Below, in pieces: positions 35,101 through 47,100 of a stretch of 64,000 nucleotides of DNA. A program made the translations under genes and the position numbers. Within the stretch, counting starts at the first letter, position 1, and the number at the start of each line of letters is the position of its first letter. The notes under the pieces were generated by a model that searched no databases, was not told the DNA's origin, and saw only the letters and a program-made list of their open reading frames with translations. The DNA is from Girardinichthys multiradiatus (Eukaryota; Chordata; Actinopteri; Cyprinodontiformes; Goodeidae). The DNA is taken from positions 39,287,475 to 39,351,474 of the forward strand of contig NC_061804.1 of NCBI RefSeq assembly GCF_021462225.1, given 5' to 3'.

Positions 35101-38100
35101 CATTGTCCAAGTGCAATTACATATTTCTCAGAACAGACCTTTAATGGAAAACAATGTATGTCTACTTCAGTAAAAAAAATAGCAGCACTTTAAAAAAATG
35201 TCAGTAATTTGTCAACAGATTCAGCCTGCTTTTCAGCACGGACCCACTTGTTGACACCCTTCGCTTGTATAAATAACGCGACAATGTGGGCTTGCGAGCA
35301 CAAGATGTCTCAGATGGCGGAATAAAGAGAAGAGTGCACATATCATCAATCAGCCAGCTTTTGTCTCCCTCACACAGGCTGAGGTGAAGGGCAGACTGCA
35401 TCTTACAGAGATGGGCCCCAGTGTGGGTAGAGTAAAAAGCCAAAGCAGACGGTGACGAAGATGATCCAGCTGCTCAACAAAGCATTTTTTCTTTTTGCTC
35501 CCTTTTTCAGAACTTGATTTTTAAACAGTTAGAGGGGAGGGATGTCCTGTTGGGGCTGGTGAAAGATATTATTACCCCACATCATCAAGCTGCATTTTTG
35601 ACTGGTTGAATATTAACAAGGCAACTTGACAGTTGGGAACTGTTTCAGTTTAAAACATTTCAAAGTCGTCCTTTGCGGCGTGTTTGCAGGAATGGCAGCC
35701 TAAAGTGCCGTTCGAGTGGAAAACCTTGAGTGATACTCACAGCTCTTTGAAGGTTAAGTGTTATGTACTCACTCACAGACACTGAGTACTCTTTCAAATG
35801 ACAACAAAACCCTTGTGTATGCTCAGTATTAAAACACCGGCCCCAGTGACACATGGCAAACATCATTCTTGAGGTACAACTTATACGGTTCAGTGCAGTA
35901 CCTCAACCCCCTGGATCCTTAGGGGGGAAACTTTCTTTTCTTCTCCTGTAATTAAAACCATATGTAGCCTATGCTGCCTTATTCACTATCTGAAGTATGC
36001 ATTTATGTACAGTATGTGTCCACAGAAGCAGTGTGCAGTAATGACGAAGCTCTGTGGGAGGTCCTTTGCTTTCTTAGACTGTTGGATAATGTTTTCCTTC
36101 AGACACGTCTACTCACCTGCTGGTTGGATGATCTGAGCTGTAGGATCTTGTTAAGATTCTCCTTTAAGTGGGCAGTCGGATCTGAGTATGGATGACCTGA
36201 CGGTCTCAACAGGCACCAAGCTGACTGCATGAGCTTAGAATTGATGCTGCAATTTGGACACTTCTGTTTTCATTTCACACTGCTGGAGAAGACATCCGTT
36301 TGAGAGGAAGTAAACTCTAATCTCATGTAAACTGAGGCTGTGCAATGTGGCCTTGTTCTTCGGAGATTACACATGAAGTCATGTGGTTATCCAGTTATCC
36401 GACTTTGTAAACAAAAATGACCAGAATGCAAAAATCCTTGACATTATTTTCATTATTATTATTATTTGTTTTGTTCCATGTAGCTAATGACCTAATTATC
36501 TCTTTGGAAAACAAAAAACCACGTACTGTGATTTTTGGATATTTGTCTAAACTGTTCGATTGTGTAGGTCATAATCTTCTCTTAAAAAGTCAGCTACATA
36601 CAGGCTTTAGTAACCTGGTATTGATTTATAGTTTCCTACTACCTACCTGGGATGGTATTTGTGTCTATAGATGACTACAAGTTTGCAGTATAATAGATGC
36701 ACATCAGTTTTCCTCAAAAATAATCTTGGGGTAGGTTGGGATCCATCCAACTTTTATACAGATGATACAATTATTTATACTGTGACATAATCTTGGCAAT
36801 TATTTTTATGTATAGCACTGTTCATACAGAAGGTGATTCAAGGTGTTTTCCTGGAACTGAATTGAAATTCTTTGTAAACACAAACTTGGTAAATAATACT
36901 TGGTGTCATTACCTCAGAAGTCGAAACTAGGAAGTTGGAGCTTACGTTGTGTCTGAGTTGTAGCTTTTTAATTTCATGCTTGTTTTTGTTTGTATTTCTA
37001 GCAACAGCAGTTTTACAACAATAACAAAGTGCACTTGTATAGTATTATATCAAGACCGAAGACCCCAAAGCGCAAAGTCATACACATTCATGCACACATT
37101 CACACACTGACAGTGGTAAGCTACATGATAGCCACAGCTGCCCTGGGGCAGACTGACAGAAATGAGGCTGCCATACAATCGGCGCCACTGAGCCCTCTGA
37201 CCACCATCAGCAGGCATGACGGGTGAAGTGTCTTGCCTGAGGACACAACGATCAAGACGAACACAGTGGGGAACCCACCGGATAGAGACGAACACCTATC
37301 ACCATCGCCCTAATGACAAAAACACTGTTGTACACAATATTTCACGCATATAAACGGCATTGAAACATCTCTTAAAATTACTGGAAGGTAGTATGTGTTC
37401 GACTGACTAAATATTGCATAAATATTAAAGAACTGTTAAAAACAGTCAAAGTAAGAACGTTTTACTACTATTGATGCGAGTAATAGCCATATTGAATGCG
37501 GACGTCAGGACCAAAACATTGATATCTGTCTTTTCTGCATTGAGTTGGAGGGAATTTGACTCATTTCATCTTGAAAATCTTTGACAAAACAACTGTAGAG
37601 GACTATGGTTAAGTTGTAACACAGAAATATAAAGGTGTATGTCATTAGCATAGATGGTGATGGGGATGTTGTAGGATATTATGATCAGCTGTATTGAACG
37701 AAGCACTAAGATCCAGTAAAACCAGGACCTAAGTTTTGGAGCAATGACTAATAAAAAAAGGTAATTCAAAACCTTTACCAATGCAGTCTCTGAAAAAGAC
37801 TAGAGGCGTTTGGTTTATCAGAAAGTAAAAAAAAAAAATTTTAATAAACCTTTTAATTTACTTTTCTGTTTCAATTTAATCAGCAGAGCTGCAATACTAC
37901 TTAGCTCCTACCCTCCCTGCAGCCTCACCTGACCAAAACAGTGAGATTCTGGAAGTTCTAAACTCAGCTAATATGGCGAGTAGAGCCAGAAAAATAAACA
38001 TACGCAACCCTCTTTAGCTGATAAGGCATTAGCTGTGGTAATGCTACAAATTAATTTTACGACATTCGTGTTTAAGAGCTACTTAAAAAGCCCAGAGCTG

Positions 38101-41100
38101 CTGTATCTGTAACAGTGAGGTAGTAAACCTCCCGCACAACATAAGCTAAAGCCATCTGTTTTATCATTAGCTCCACAGACACGGACAACCCAATGATGGT
38201 ACTCTTTTAATCTGAGCTCCTCCGTCGAGATGCGCTTCCCAGAGCAGAGTTCTAACGACAAAGGTGCCATGCCGTGCTGGGAAAAATGAAATCAGCATCT
38301 TCATAAAGCTTACAATTACCTGGTAGATGCCTGCATTATGTGTGGACTTAATAAAATAGAGTAGACCATCACCAGCCGATGACATGGCACCCCAAGTCAT
38401 CACTGACTCTGGGAACTTCATACTGGGCCTCGAGCAGCTTAGATTGTGCTCCTCTTCACTCTTCTTCCATACTTTGATTTCCAAATGAACAAAACTTACT
38501 TATTGTTATGCCATAACATAGAAATTCTGTATTTTTTGTTTTATGTAATATTCAACATTCTTTTTGAATCAAGTTTAGGAAAATTTGGTAAATACATTTG
38601 GGGTTTTTAATAGCTGTAAATTAATGTTTAATATATATCACCCCATGGGTAATAATTCTACATTTTGTTGCACTAGTTGTATTGGGATACTCAAATGAAA
38701 AACGTTTGCTATGTTATTCTAGTTTAATAAGCTGCACCTGTGTGTATAACACTCCTGATTAGCTTCTTTTGATAGTTTCTAGATCATGTACAAAATAAGC
38801 AAAACCTTTTAATCAAGCACATGTGGAATGAGCTCCAGAACTTACGCAACTTGGATTTTTTTTACTCTCATTTAGAAATCTGAAACAACTGTTAAAAACC
38901 GCTTTGGTAGAGCAGTATTACTGTTTTTCCAATTGTTTTTTTTACAGGTAAAGGATATATTACTGTTTACTTTCTATTTTATTTATTTGGTTATTTTGTT
39001 TTCTATTTCAGTGATTGTTATATCACTGAAATTTATTTAACAGGGACAATGTACAGTTGGCTATTTTTATCCGTTGTCCCTGGAAAATTTGAAAAATATA
39101 TCTAACTACAAACAACAGAAAGGTCAAACTATGACAATACAAAGTTTAAATGAACATACCTATACAATGATAATATCTTGATGGTTTTTTATCCAGTTTT
39201 TTTATTGTCTGTTTGTGTAAAGACTCTAGGGATTGTAGTGTTGTTTTGTTTGCTTGTGACCAGGTTGAAAGACCGTAGGTTATGTGTAATATAACCATAG
39301 CATGCATGAACATTTTAGCTGCCTGTAGTGATAACTGTGATCTTATGAACTTGGAAATACTAAATTTACACAATTACAGACTTTTTTTAATCTGAGATTT
39401 AAAAGTAAGATTTGAGTCTATTATGACGCCAATATTTTTAAATTCAGTTTTTTCCGCAGCCACATACAGGTCCTTCTCAAAATATTAGCATATTGTGATA
39501 AAGTTCATTATTTTCCATAATGTAATGATGAAAATTTAACATTCATATATTTTAGATTCATTGCACACTAACTGAAATATTTCAGGTCTTTTATTGTCTT
39601 AATACGGATGATTTTGGCATACAGCTCATGAAAACCCAAAATTCTTATCTCACAAAATTAGCATATCATTAAAAGGGTCTCTAAACGAGCTATGAACCTA
39701 ATCATCTGAATCAACGAGTTAACTCTAAACACCTGCAAAAGATTCCTGAGGCCTTTAAAACTCCCAGCCTGGTTCATCACTCAAAACCCCAATCATGGGT
39801 AAGACTGCCGACCTGACTGCTGTCCAGAAGGCCATATTGACACCCTCAAGCAAGAGGGTAAGACACAGAAAGAAATTTCTGAACGAATAGGCTGTTCCCA
39901 GATTGCTGTATCAAGGCACCTCAGTGGGAAGTCTGTGGGAAGGAAAAAGTGTGGCAGAAAACGCTGCACAACGAGAAGAGTTGACTGGACCCTGAGGAAG
40001 ATTGTGGAGAAGGGCCAATTCCAGACCTCGGGGGACCTGCGGTAGCAGTGGACTGAGTCTGGAGTAGAAACATCCAGAGCCACCATGCACAGGCGTGTGC
40101 AGGAAATGGGCTACAGGTGCCGCATTCCCCAGGTCAAGCCACTTTTGAACCAGAAACAGCGGCAGAAGCGCCTGACCTGGGCTACAGAGAAGCAGCACTG
40201 GACTGTTGCTCAGTGGTCCAAAGTACTTTTTTCGGATGAAAGCAAATTCTGCATGTCATTCGGAAATCAAGATGCCAGAGTCTGGAGGAAGACTGGGGAG
40301 AAGGAAATGCCAAAATGCCAGAAGTCCAGTGTCAAGTACCCACAGTCATTGATGGTCTGGGGTGCCGTGTCAGCTGCTGGTGTTGGTCCACTGTGTTTTA
40401 TCAAGGGCAGGGTCAATGCAGCTAGCTATCAGGAGATTTTGGAGCACTTCATGCTTCCATCTGCTGAAAAGCTTTATGGAGACGAAGATTTCATTTTTCA
40501 GCACGACCTGGCACCTGCTCACAGTGCCAAAACCACTGGTAAATGGTTTACTGACCATGGTATCACTGTGCTCAATTGGCCTGCCAACTCTCCTGACTTG
40601 AACCCCATAGAGAATCTGTGGGATATTGTGAAAAGAACGTTGAGAGACTCAAGACCCAACACTCTGGATGAGCTAAAGGCCGCTATCGAAGCATCCTGGG
40701 CCTCCATAAGACCTCAGCAGTGCCACAGGCTGATTGCCTCCATGCCACGCCGCATTGAAGCAGTCATTTCTGCCAAAGGATTCCCGACCAAGTATTGAGT
40801 GCATAACTGTACATGATTATTTGAAGGTTGACGTTTTTTGTATTAAAAACACTTTTCTTTTATTGGTCGGATGAAATATGCTAATTTTGTGAGATAGGAA
40901 TTTTGGGTTTTCATGAGCTGTATGCCAAAATCATCCGTATTAAGACAATAAAAGACCTGAAATATTTCAGTTAGTGTGCAATGAATCTAAAATATATGAA
41001 TGTTAAATTTTCATCATTACATTATGGAAAATAATGAACTTTATCACAGTATGCTAATATTTTGAGAAGGACCTGTACATGTCTGTCTCATAATTTGCAA

Positions 41101-44100
41101 TTTTTAATTTGGAGAAGAATATTCCACCTGGTTTGTTTACATAGGGCTTTACACATTACTGGTTTAGCCATTCTGATACAGGGACCATTGACCATGTAAG
41201 TTCATCAGCTACTTGATTTATTTTTTTATGTGTATAAATGACAGTATCATCTGCATACATTTGAATAAAGACATTAGGACAAACTGAAGGGAAGGTCATT
41301 TATGTATAGAAAGAATACCAGTGGCCCCAAAATGGAACCTTGCAGGACACCTGTTAACAGAGGAAGGGTGGGGGGTGAAATGTAATCATTAATTCTGATT
41401 GACTGTGATCGTTATAAGTATAATTCTATCCATTTTATTGCATCTGTTGAAAAATTGAATTTGCTTAATTTGGTCAATAATATTTTGTGATTTTGTTTCA
41501 AAAGTTTTGTTCAGGTCAAGAAACACAGCACCAACCACACAACCCTTATCCAATAATTGTTTTATATTTTCTAAAAAGAAGCAAATGGCAGTCTCTGTAG
41601 AGGGTTGAGCTCTGAAGCCAAATTGCATTTGGTGAAGCGAAAAAGATGTGTTTTAGATGTGTAACCATTTGTTGAGCAATGAGTTTCTCAGCTATTTTAG
41701 ACACTGTCGGTATAATACCGATGGATCTGTTATTATCATTGGTTGAAGGGATCATTTTTATAGACAGGAATAACAGCTGATGACTTCCATACTTTGGGAA
41801 ATACTGCCTCAGAGAAGAATTTACTAATAAGTTTGGTTATTGGGTTGTTAATATGGAGTGAAGGTCTTTCAACATAAATGTATATATACCATATATCTCT
41901 GTTGGTTTGGAAGGTTTGAGTGATCTTATTGTATGTAAAACTTCAGTTTCTTTAGCACCAAATATACTAAAAGTTGGCTCTAAACTATTCATCGGACACA
42001 TATTTAGTTTGTAAAATGGGAAACTCTGGGTAATAGTGGATATAGATTCAATGAAGTAATGATGAAAAGTATCTGGGACTCTGTGAATTATTTATAATTT
42101 CTCCATTTATTTTTTATCTATAAAAGTTTTGTCTTTTGTGTCTTGTCCTACAAGTTGTTTCTTTCGTTCTCTGCAATATCTCATCCCAGTCAATCTGGAT
42201 AGCATTTTTAAATCCTTCCTGTTTCTTTTTTTTTGAGATTCAGAACAATGAAATCTCTTTTTTTGAAAGCTTCCTAGCCACAGGTATCAAATTGTGGTCA
42301 GAGAGGCCAGCTAGCATATTATAAGAATTAATTATTCTCTCAAGTCGATTAGTAAATATTAAATCAATGTGAATACTTCTTGATGTTGTGATTCTTTTAG
42401 GCTCTTTGATTATTTAAAAAAGATTAGATTTGTCAGTTATTCTTTTAAGGTTCTTTCTGCAAGATTTATCCTCCCATTTTATGTTAAAATCTCCAAAAAT
42501 AACAATCTCCCAGTTTAAGTTACATTTTTTTAAGTAACTTTTAAAACCTAACATAAAAGCTACCATCTTAAGAAGCGGAATGATAAATCACAATAATTGT
42601 TAATGACATTTGGCGTGATAAAATTATATTTAAACCTTAGCATTCTAATTCACGAGCACTCAGCCACTGAATTTCCTGACACCGGATATTATTTTTTATG
42701 CATACATCAAGACACCTGTCTCTTCTAAACATATTATCACCAGGGATGTTAAGAGCTTCAGAGGGGGCATTTTTATGGATCCATGTCTCAGATAAGCAGA
42801 GGTAGTCCAAATTTGAATGGAGTAACAGATGAGTAATTTTTTCAGTTTTTGATGTAATTGATGTTCGTATATTTAAATGTCCACCCCAAAGACCTCTGGC
42901 TTTGCTTTTGGATCCCAGATGATTATGAATGATTGACAGTATGAAATCATTTTTTTTTTTTTTTTACTTCCCTTCGATTAAACCGCTTCGTTGGTGCCCT
43001 GTGCATTCCCATGGTAACTGATCAAACGATCGGGTTAGCCCATAACAAGGTTTGTTGTTGTGCATCCTGGTGATGTCCCATGCTATCAAGCGAGGCCACT
43101 GCCGGAGTACTCAGCCTCTCCAAGTTTCCTTGATCGAAGCCTCCATCGGACACACTACTACACACCCGCGGGTCCAGTGTCAGCTCATGCAGCTCGCCAA
43201 AAGACCTCCCCGGTACCTCGCCCTCTGCAACATTGTAGCCAACTCAATGTTGTCAGATGGCTCAGATGAAGTTATCGACGGGGACAGAAGGAGTGGATTA
43301 TGAGGTATGCTCATCATGTACACCTCGGGGTTCTTCTGTGCACCACTCTAAGAAAGGAATGACGCGTTAATCCTTCTCTAGTGTATTAGCCTTTCCCAAC
43401 ATCTTGGTGTGGGCTGGGCATGGGTTGATGTCCCCGGATAACATCAAACAAATGGTAATGATAAGCCATTAGTGGTCAGTGGAGATTGTGTTGCCTTTTC
43501 ATTTTAGTTCTCTTAGTGATTTTATTGTATAGCGCTGGGTAGATCAAGGTCACAGCGGTGTGTAGGTTCCATAGCCGATGCTTATCTTTGCCAGTTCATT
43601 GTTAGTTTGTAGCCCAGATCCTCATAATTAGATGTGTTGCCATTTAAATGAAACAGTGAAAAGTGTTACCAAACCTTCGAGCTGAGTCAACATGAAAGGG
43701 CTTTGTAAAATTTAAAAGCAAGCAGTAGATCAAGAGGCCTGTCCCTGCAATTCTACCTGCAGCCATCTTGGTAAATATTTGACATTTGTGTTTATCCCGT
43801 CTTTGTATTTAAGAATGACATTTTCACTGTTTGTCTTGCCCATGTCTCCCTGGTAGAAGAGAAATTGTATCATAAACAACATTCCTGGTTTAATAAAGTA
43901 AATTTAAACAGCAATGGTATATTGACCAACGATTTGGTATTTTGTGAAGGTAGAAGAATTATGCATTACTCATGAAGGCAGTCCTGTGATTATCTGGAAT
44001 TACTTCAATGCGTGACCCCTTTGTGACACTTTCAAGACAAAGCATGTCTTTCTTCTGAATCCCTTCCGCTTGCTTGTTTCTTTTTTGTACTGTAAACATG

Positions 44101-47100
44101 GCTTATAGCAAGTTAGCAGAGCCTCAGGCATCAGCCTGGAAGAGCACATAAAGGCATGTCAAAGAAACCTCTTTCCAGCCATCTTATCTTCCTTTCCTCG
44201 TAGATGGAGACAATGGTAAGGTGGCATGAATAGCAAGTGGTTAAATGTGTTGACATTCTTCTATGATGAGATATAAGATGGAATTTAGAAGGGTTGTTTG
44301 TTTTGATTAGGTGTTTTGTTTTGTTACCGGTTGAGGTGTTAAGGTGGGTGTTATCCCTACTTTGTTGTTTGGAATTTGTTAATTGGGGGCCCTGTTCACT
44401 CAGGCCTGTTTGAATGGTGGTTGCCTTAAATGAATTCAGGGTAGCCATCCGCCTGTGGAGTTTTCAGCTTTTTGACAGGATGCTTTAAGAAACATGCAGG
44501 TTAGACATGTGTGTGATAAAAAAGGGCCTGGGATAAAGTCTGTCAGGCTAGCAAATGAAGCATTGCTCACGAAAAAATAATATCTTTGTATGTTGGTGTG
44601 TTGAAAAAGATGTTATGTTACTGTAAACGTGAGGAAATGAAGTGGATTTTGTGAAACCTCAAGTCCTGTCACATCATTTAAGTATGCTGAATAATGCATG
44701 TGTATTGGGATGTGATGTATGAAGTTTGGAAGTCTACTGTGTCAGGAAGCACGATATTACTTTTGCTGTTTTTTTTCTTCTGTTTTTTAGCCCCATTTTT
44801 GCCATCTGGGAATCGCATTTCAATGCTCGGAGTGCGACCAAGTGGTCAGATCGTGGTTTAATTTCAGATTAATCAGAAAGTAGGTCATGCTGTCAGTGTC
44901 ATTTTGAGTTTAAACATCTGGCATCCTGAGGTCATTGAATTTTTGTCAGTGCAGATAGTGTTTGCATAGTATTGCATGAGATTAAGTATTGTTATTATTA
45001 GGGTCATTGCTGCAGTATTTGAATACCAGTTGTGTAAATGCTGTAGCAGTTGCAAACTTATACAGAATACATGGTGTGTGAGAGCTGCAATGATTATGCT
45101 TAGGATTTTTCTTTACATTTCCAAGACACCCGTGGCAGCCTGTTTTAGCTCGAGATAAGTTTGTGTGCTAGTATTGAAAAGGTAGGAGTGCAATGTTTTG
45201 GTGTTAGGAACGCTGTTTAACAAAGGTAGTGTATCATCCTGTGTCACTGAAGCACAAGGCACATATGCAGTATTGTGTAAGATGATTCAGAAGAAGGCTG
45301 ACACCTTACAGTTTTTGATCACTCTTAGATGTGGGTTGTAATCATTTATTTAGGTCATAGATATAGCAAGACATACTATTATGAGAATTAAGCAATATTA
45401 CTTTTATTTGTTTTTTCTTCATAAAAAATTTGAAATGGCAAAATATCAGTGTCTGATTTTCATGTCCTTAATTTGAACTGACCTTTATGTTCTTGATTGT
45501 AAATTAACATCCTTGTCTTTATAACAACAGCTAATGCAGCTCACATTGGAGGCTTGACCAGACAAATTAGATTCTCTTTTGTGGCCATTTCAGTCTGACC
45601 AATTGTTATCAGTGGCAAAGGGATTTTTCTCAGGTTTTCCTTGGGTAAAGAGCCTAATAAGATGGACTCAGTTGAACATACAATACCTGTGGTAAAATCC
45701 CGTGGCAAAGGTATGATTATTAAAACGTGGACTTAGGGTGTGAAAACTTTATTCTCCCCCAAACAATCATTATCTTTTGATATCATGACATATATATTGC
45801 TGTCTGATATTAGGCAATAAGTTGTGATTTAGTATTTATTAGATAATATTTTTAACATGGCAATTTCAGACCAGAAGTGTCAAAGTGAAACTTTTTTCAA
45901 ATATTACGAGAAATTAAATAAAAATAGGTTGAAAAATCAGTCCCTTTGGACATTTTGACATTTAAACTATTTTAGGACCAGTGTACGATATGAGCGTTTG
46001 AATTTTTAATAACCTAATTAGTAAGAAAATGTTCAGTTACCTTTTTAGGCTAGAAAAAAATGTGTCACAATATTTTCTTATTATTCATACTTAAGAAAAT
46101 TATCAGGTGATCGTGGAGGTGGGGAGTTTTTTTTTTTTTTTTTTACCATTTATTAATGAAATATATGTTAGTCAAGTCAAGTTTATTTATATAGCGCTTT
46201 TCAGCAACAAGGCACTCAAGGCGCTGTACATAAGGAAAAACATTACAATGATACAGAAAATCAAACAACAGAGGTAATTTAAAAAAAAAAAGAATACAAT
46301 GATTGATAAGAAAATGAAAGGAAAATTGGACTGAAAACTTAACTAATAATGTTTAGAGAACACATTCAAAGCCCACTCTAAACAAATAAGTTTTTAATCT
46401 TGATTTAAAGCAATTTAAAGCTGGTTCTCCATGTTTGGTTCTGGTTCTGGGTATGCAGAGTAGATTTGAGCCAGAATACCTGAGAGGTCTGGCTGGTTGA
46501 TACACTGACAACAAGTCTGTAATGTATTTTGGTACTAAGCCATTCAGTGATTTATAGACTAACAGATGTATTTTAAAGTCAATTCTCGGAGCTACAGGGA
46601 ACCAGTGTAGGGACTTTAGAACCGGGGTGATGTGCTCCACTTTCTTAGTTCTAGTGAGGACGCGGGCAGCAGCGTTCTGGATCAACTGCAGCTGTCTGAT
46701 CGACTTTTTAGGCAGACCTGTGAAGACACCGTTAAAGTAATCAATTCTACTAAAGATGAACACATGAATTAGTTTTTTTTTAAGGTCCTGCTGAGACAGT
46801 CTTTTAATCCTGGAGATGTTCTTTAGGTGATAGAAGGCTGACCTTGTTACTGTCTTTATGTGCCTCTGAAGGTTCAGGTCTGAGTCCATCACTACACCCA
46901 GGTTTCGAGCCTGACTGGTGGTTTCTAGCTGTGTGCTAACTTTTAAACACTCTTCCTATGGTCCAAAGATTATTACTTCAGTTTTATTTTGATTCAGCTG
47001 AAGAAAATTTTGACCCATCCATGCATTGATTTCTTCTAAACATTTACCCAGCGCTTGAATGGGTTCATGGTCACCTGGTGACATCGTAACGTATAGCTGT

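Larger units (their letters stand above)
39467..41075 (+). mobile_element. Tc1-like element, copy C (1609 bp)
   Basis: Complete element between TA at 39465-39466 and TA at 41076-41077, inserted into LINE R3 and oriented opposite to copies A and B. The 200-bp inverted repeats are 39467-39666 and 40876-41075. The transposase runs on the + strand with one frameshift and one premature stop. Confidence 0.96.
39010..43768 (-). mobile_element. LINE R3 with preserved 5' end, split by Tc1 copy C
   Basis: Non-LTR retrotransposon on the - strand, in two parts: 41078-43768 (5' leader, endonuclease, start of RT) and 39010-39466 (RT C-terminus and tail). Its 5' end at 43768 reads CCAAGATGGCTGCAGGTAGA, followed by a leader of about 800 bases. 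Endonuclease text includes [16 protein letters not shown] and [10 protein letters not shown] text includes [20 protein letters not shown] and [14 protein letters not shown]; the C-terminal part has [20 protein letters not shown] and [14 protein letters not shown]. The 3' tail reads ACATTGTCCCTGTTAAATAA. The frames are broken in several places and internal parts are missing, since about 3.1 kb remain. Clade L2 or CR1-like by appearance, not proven. Confidence 0.78.

Noticed and set aside
43052..43303. 83-codon + strand frame as a gene
   Set aside because: Falls in the leader of LINE R3 and is on the opposite strand.
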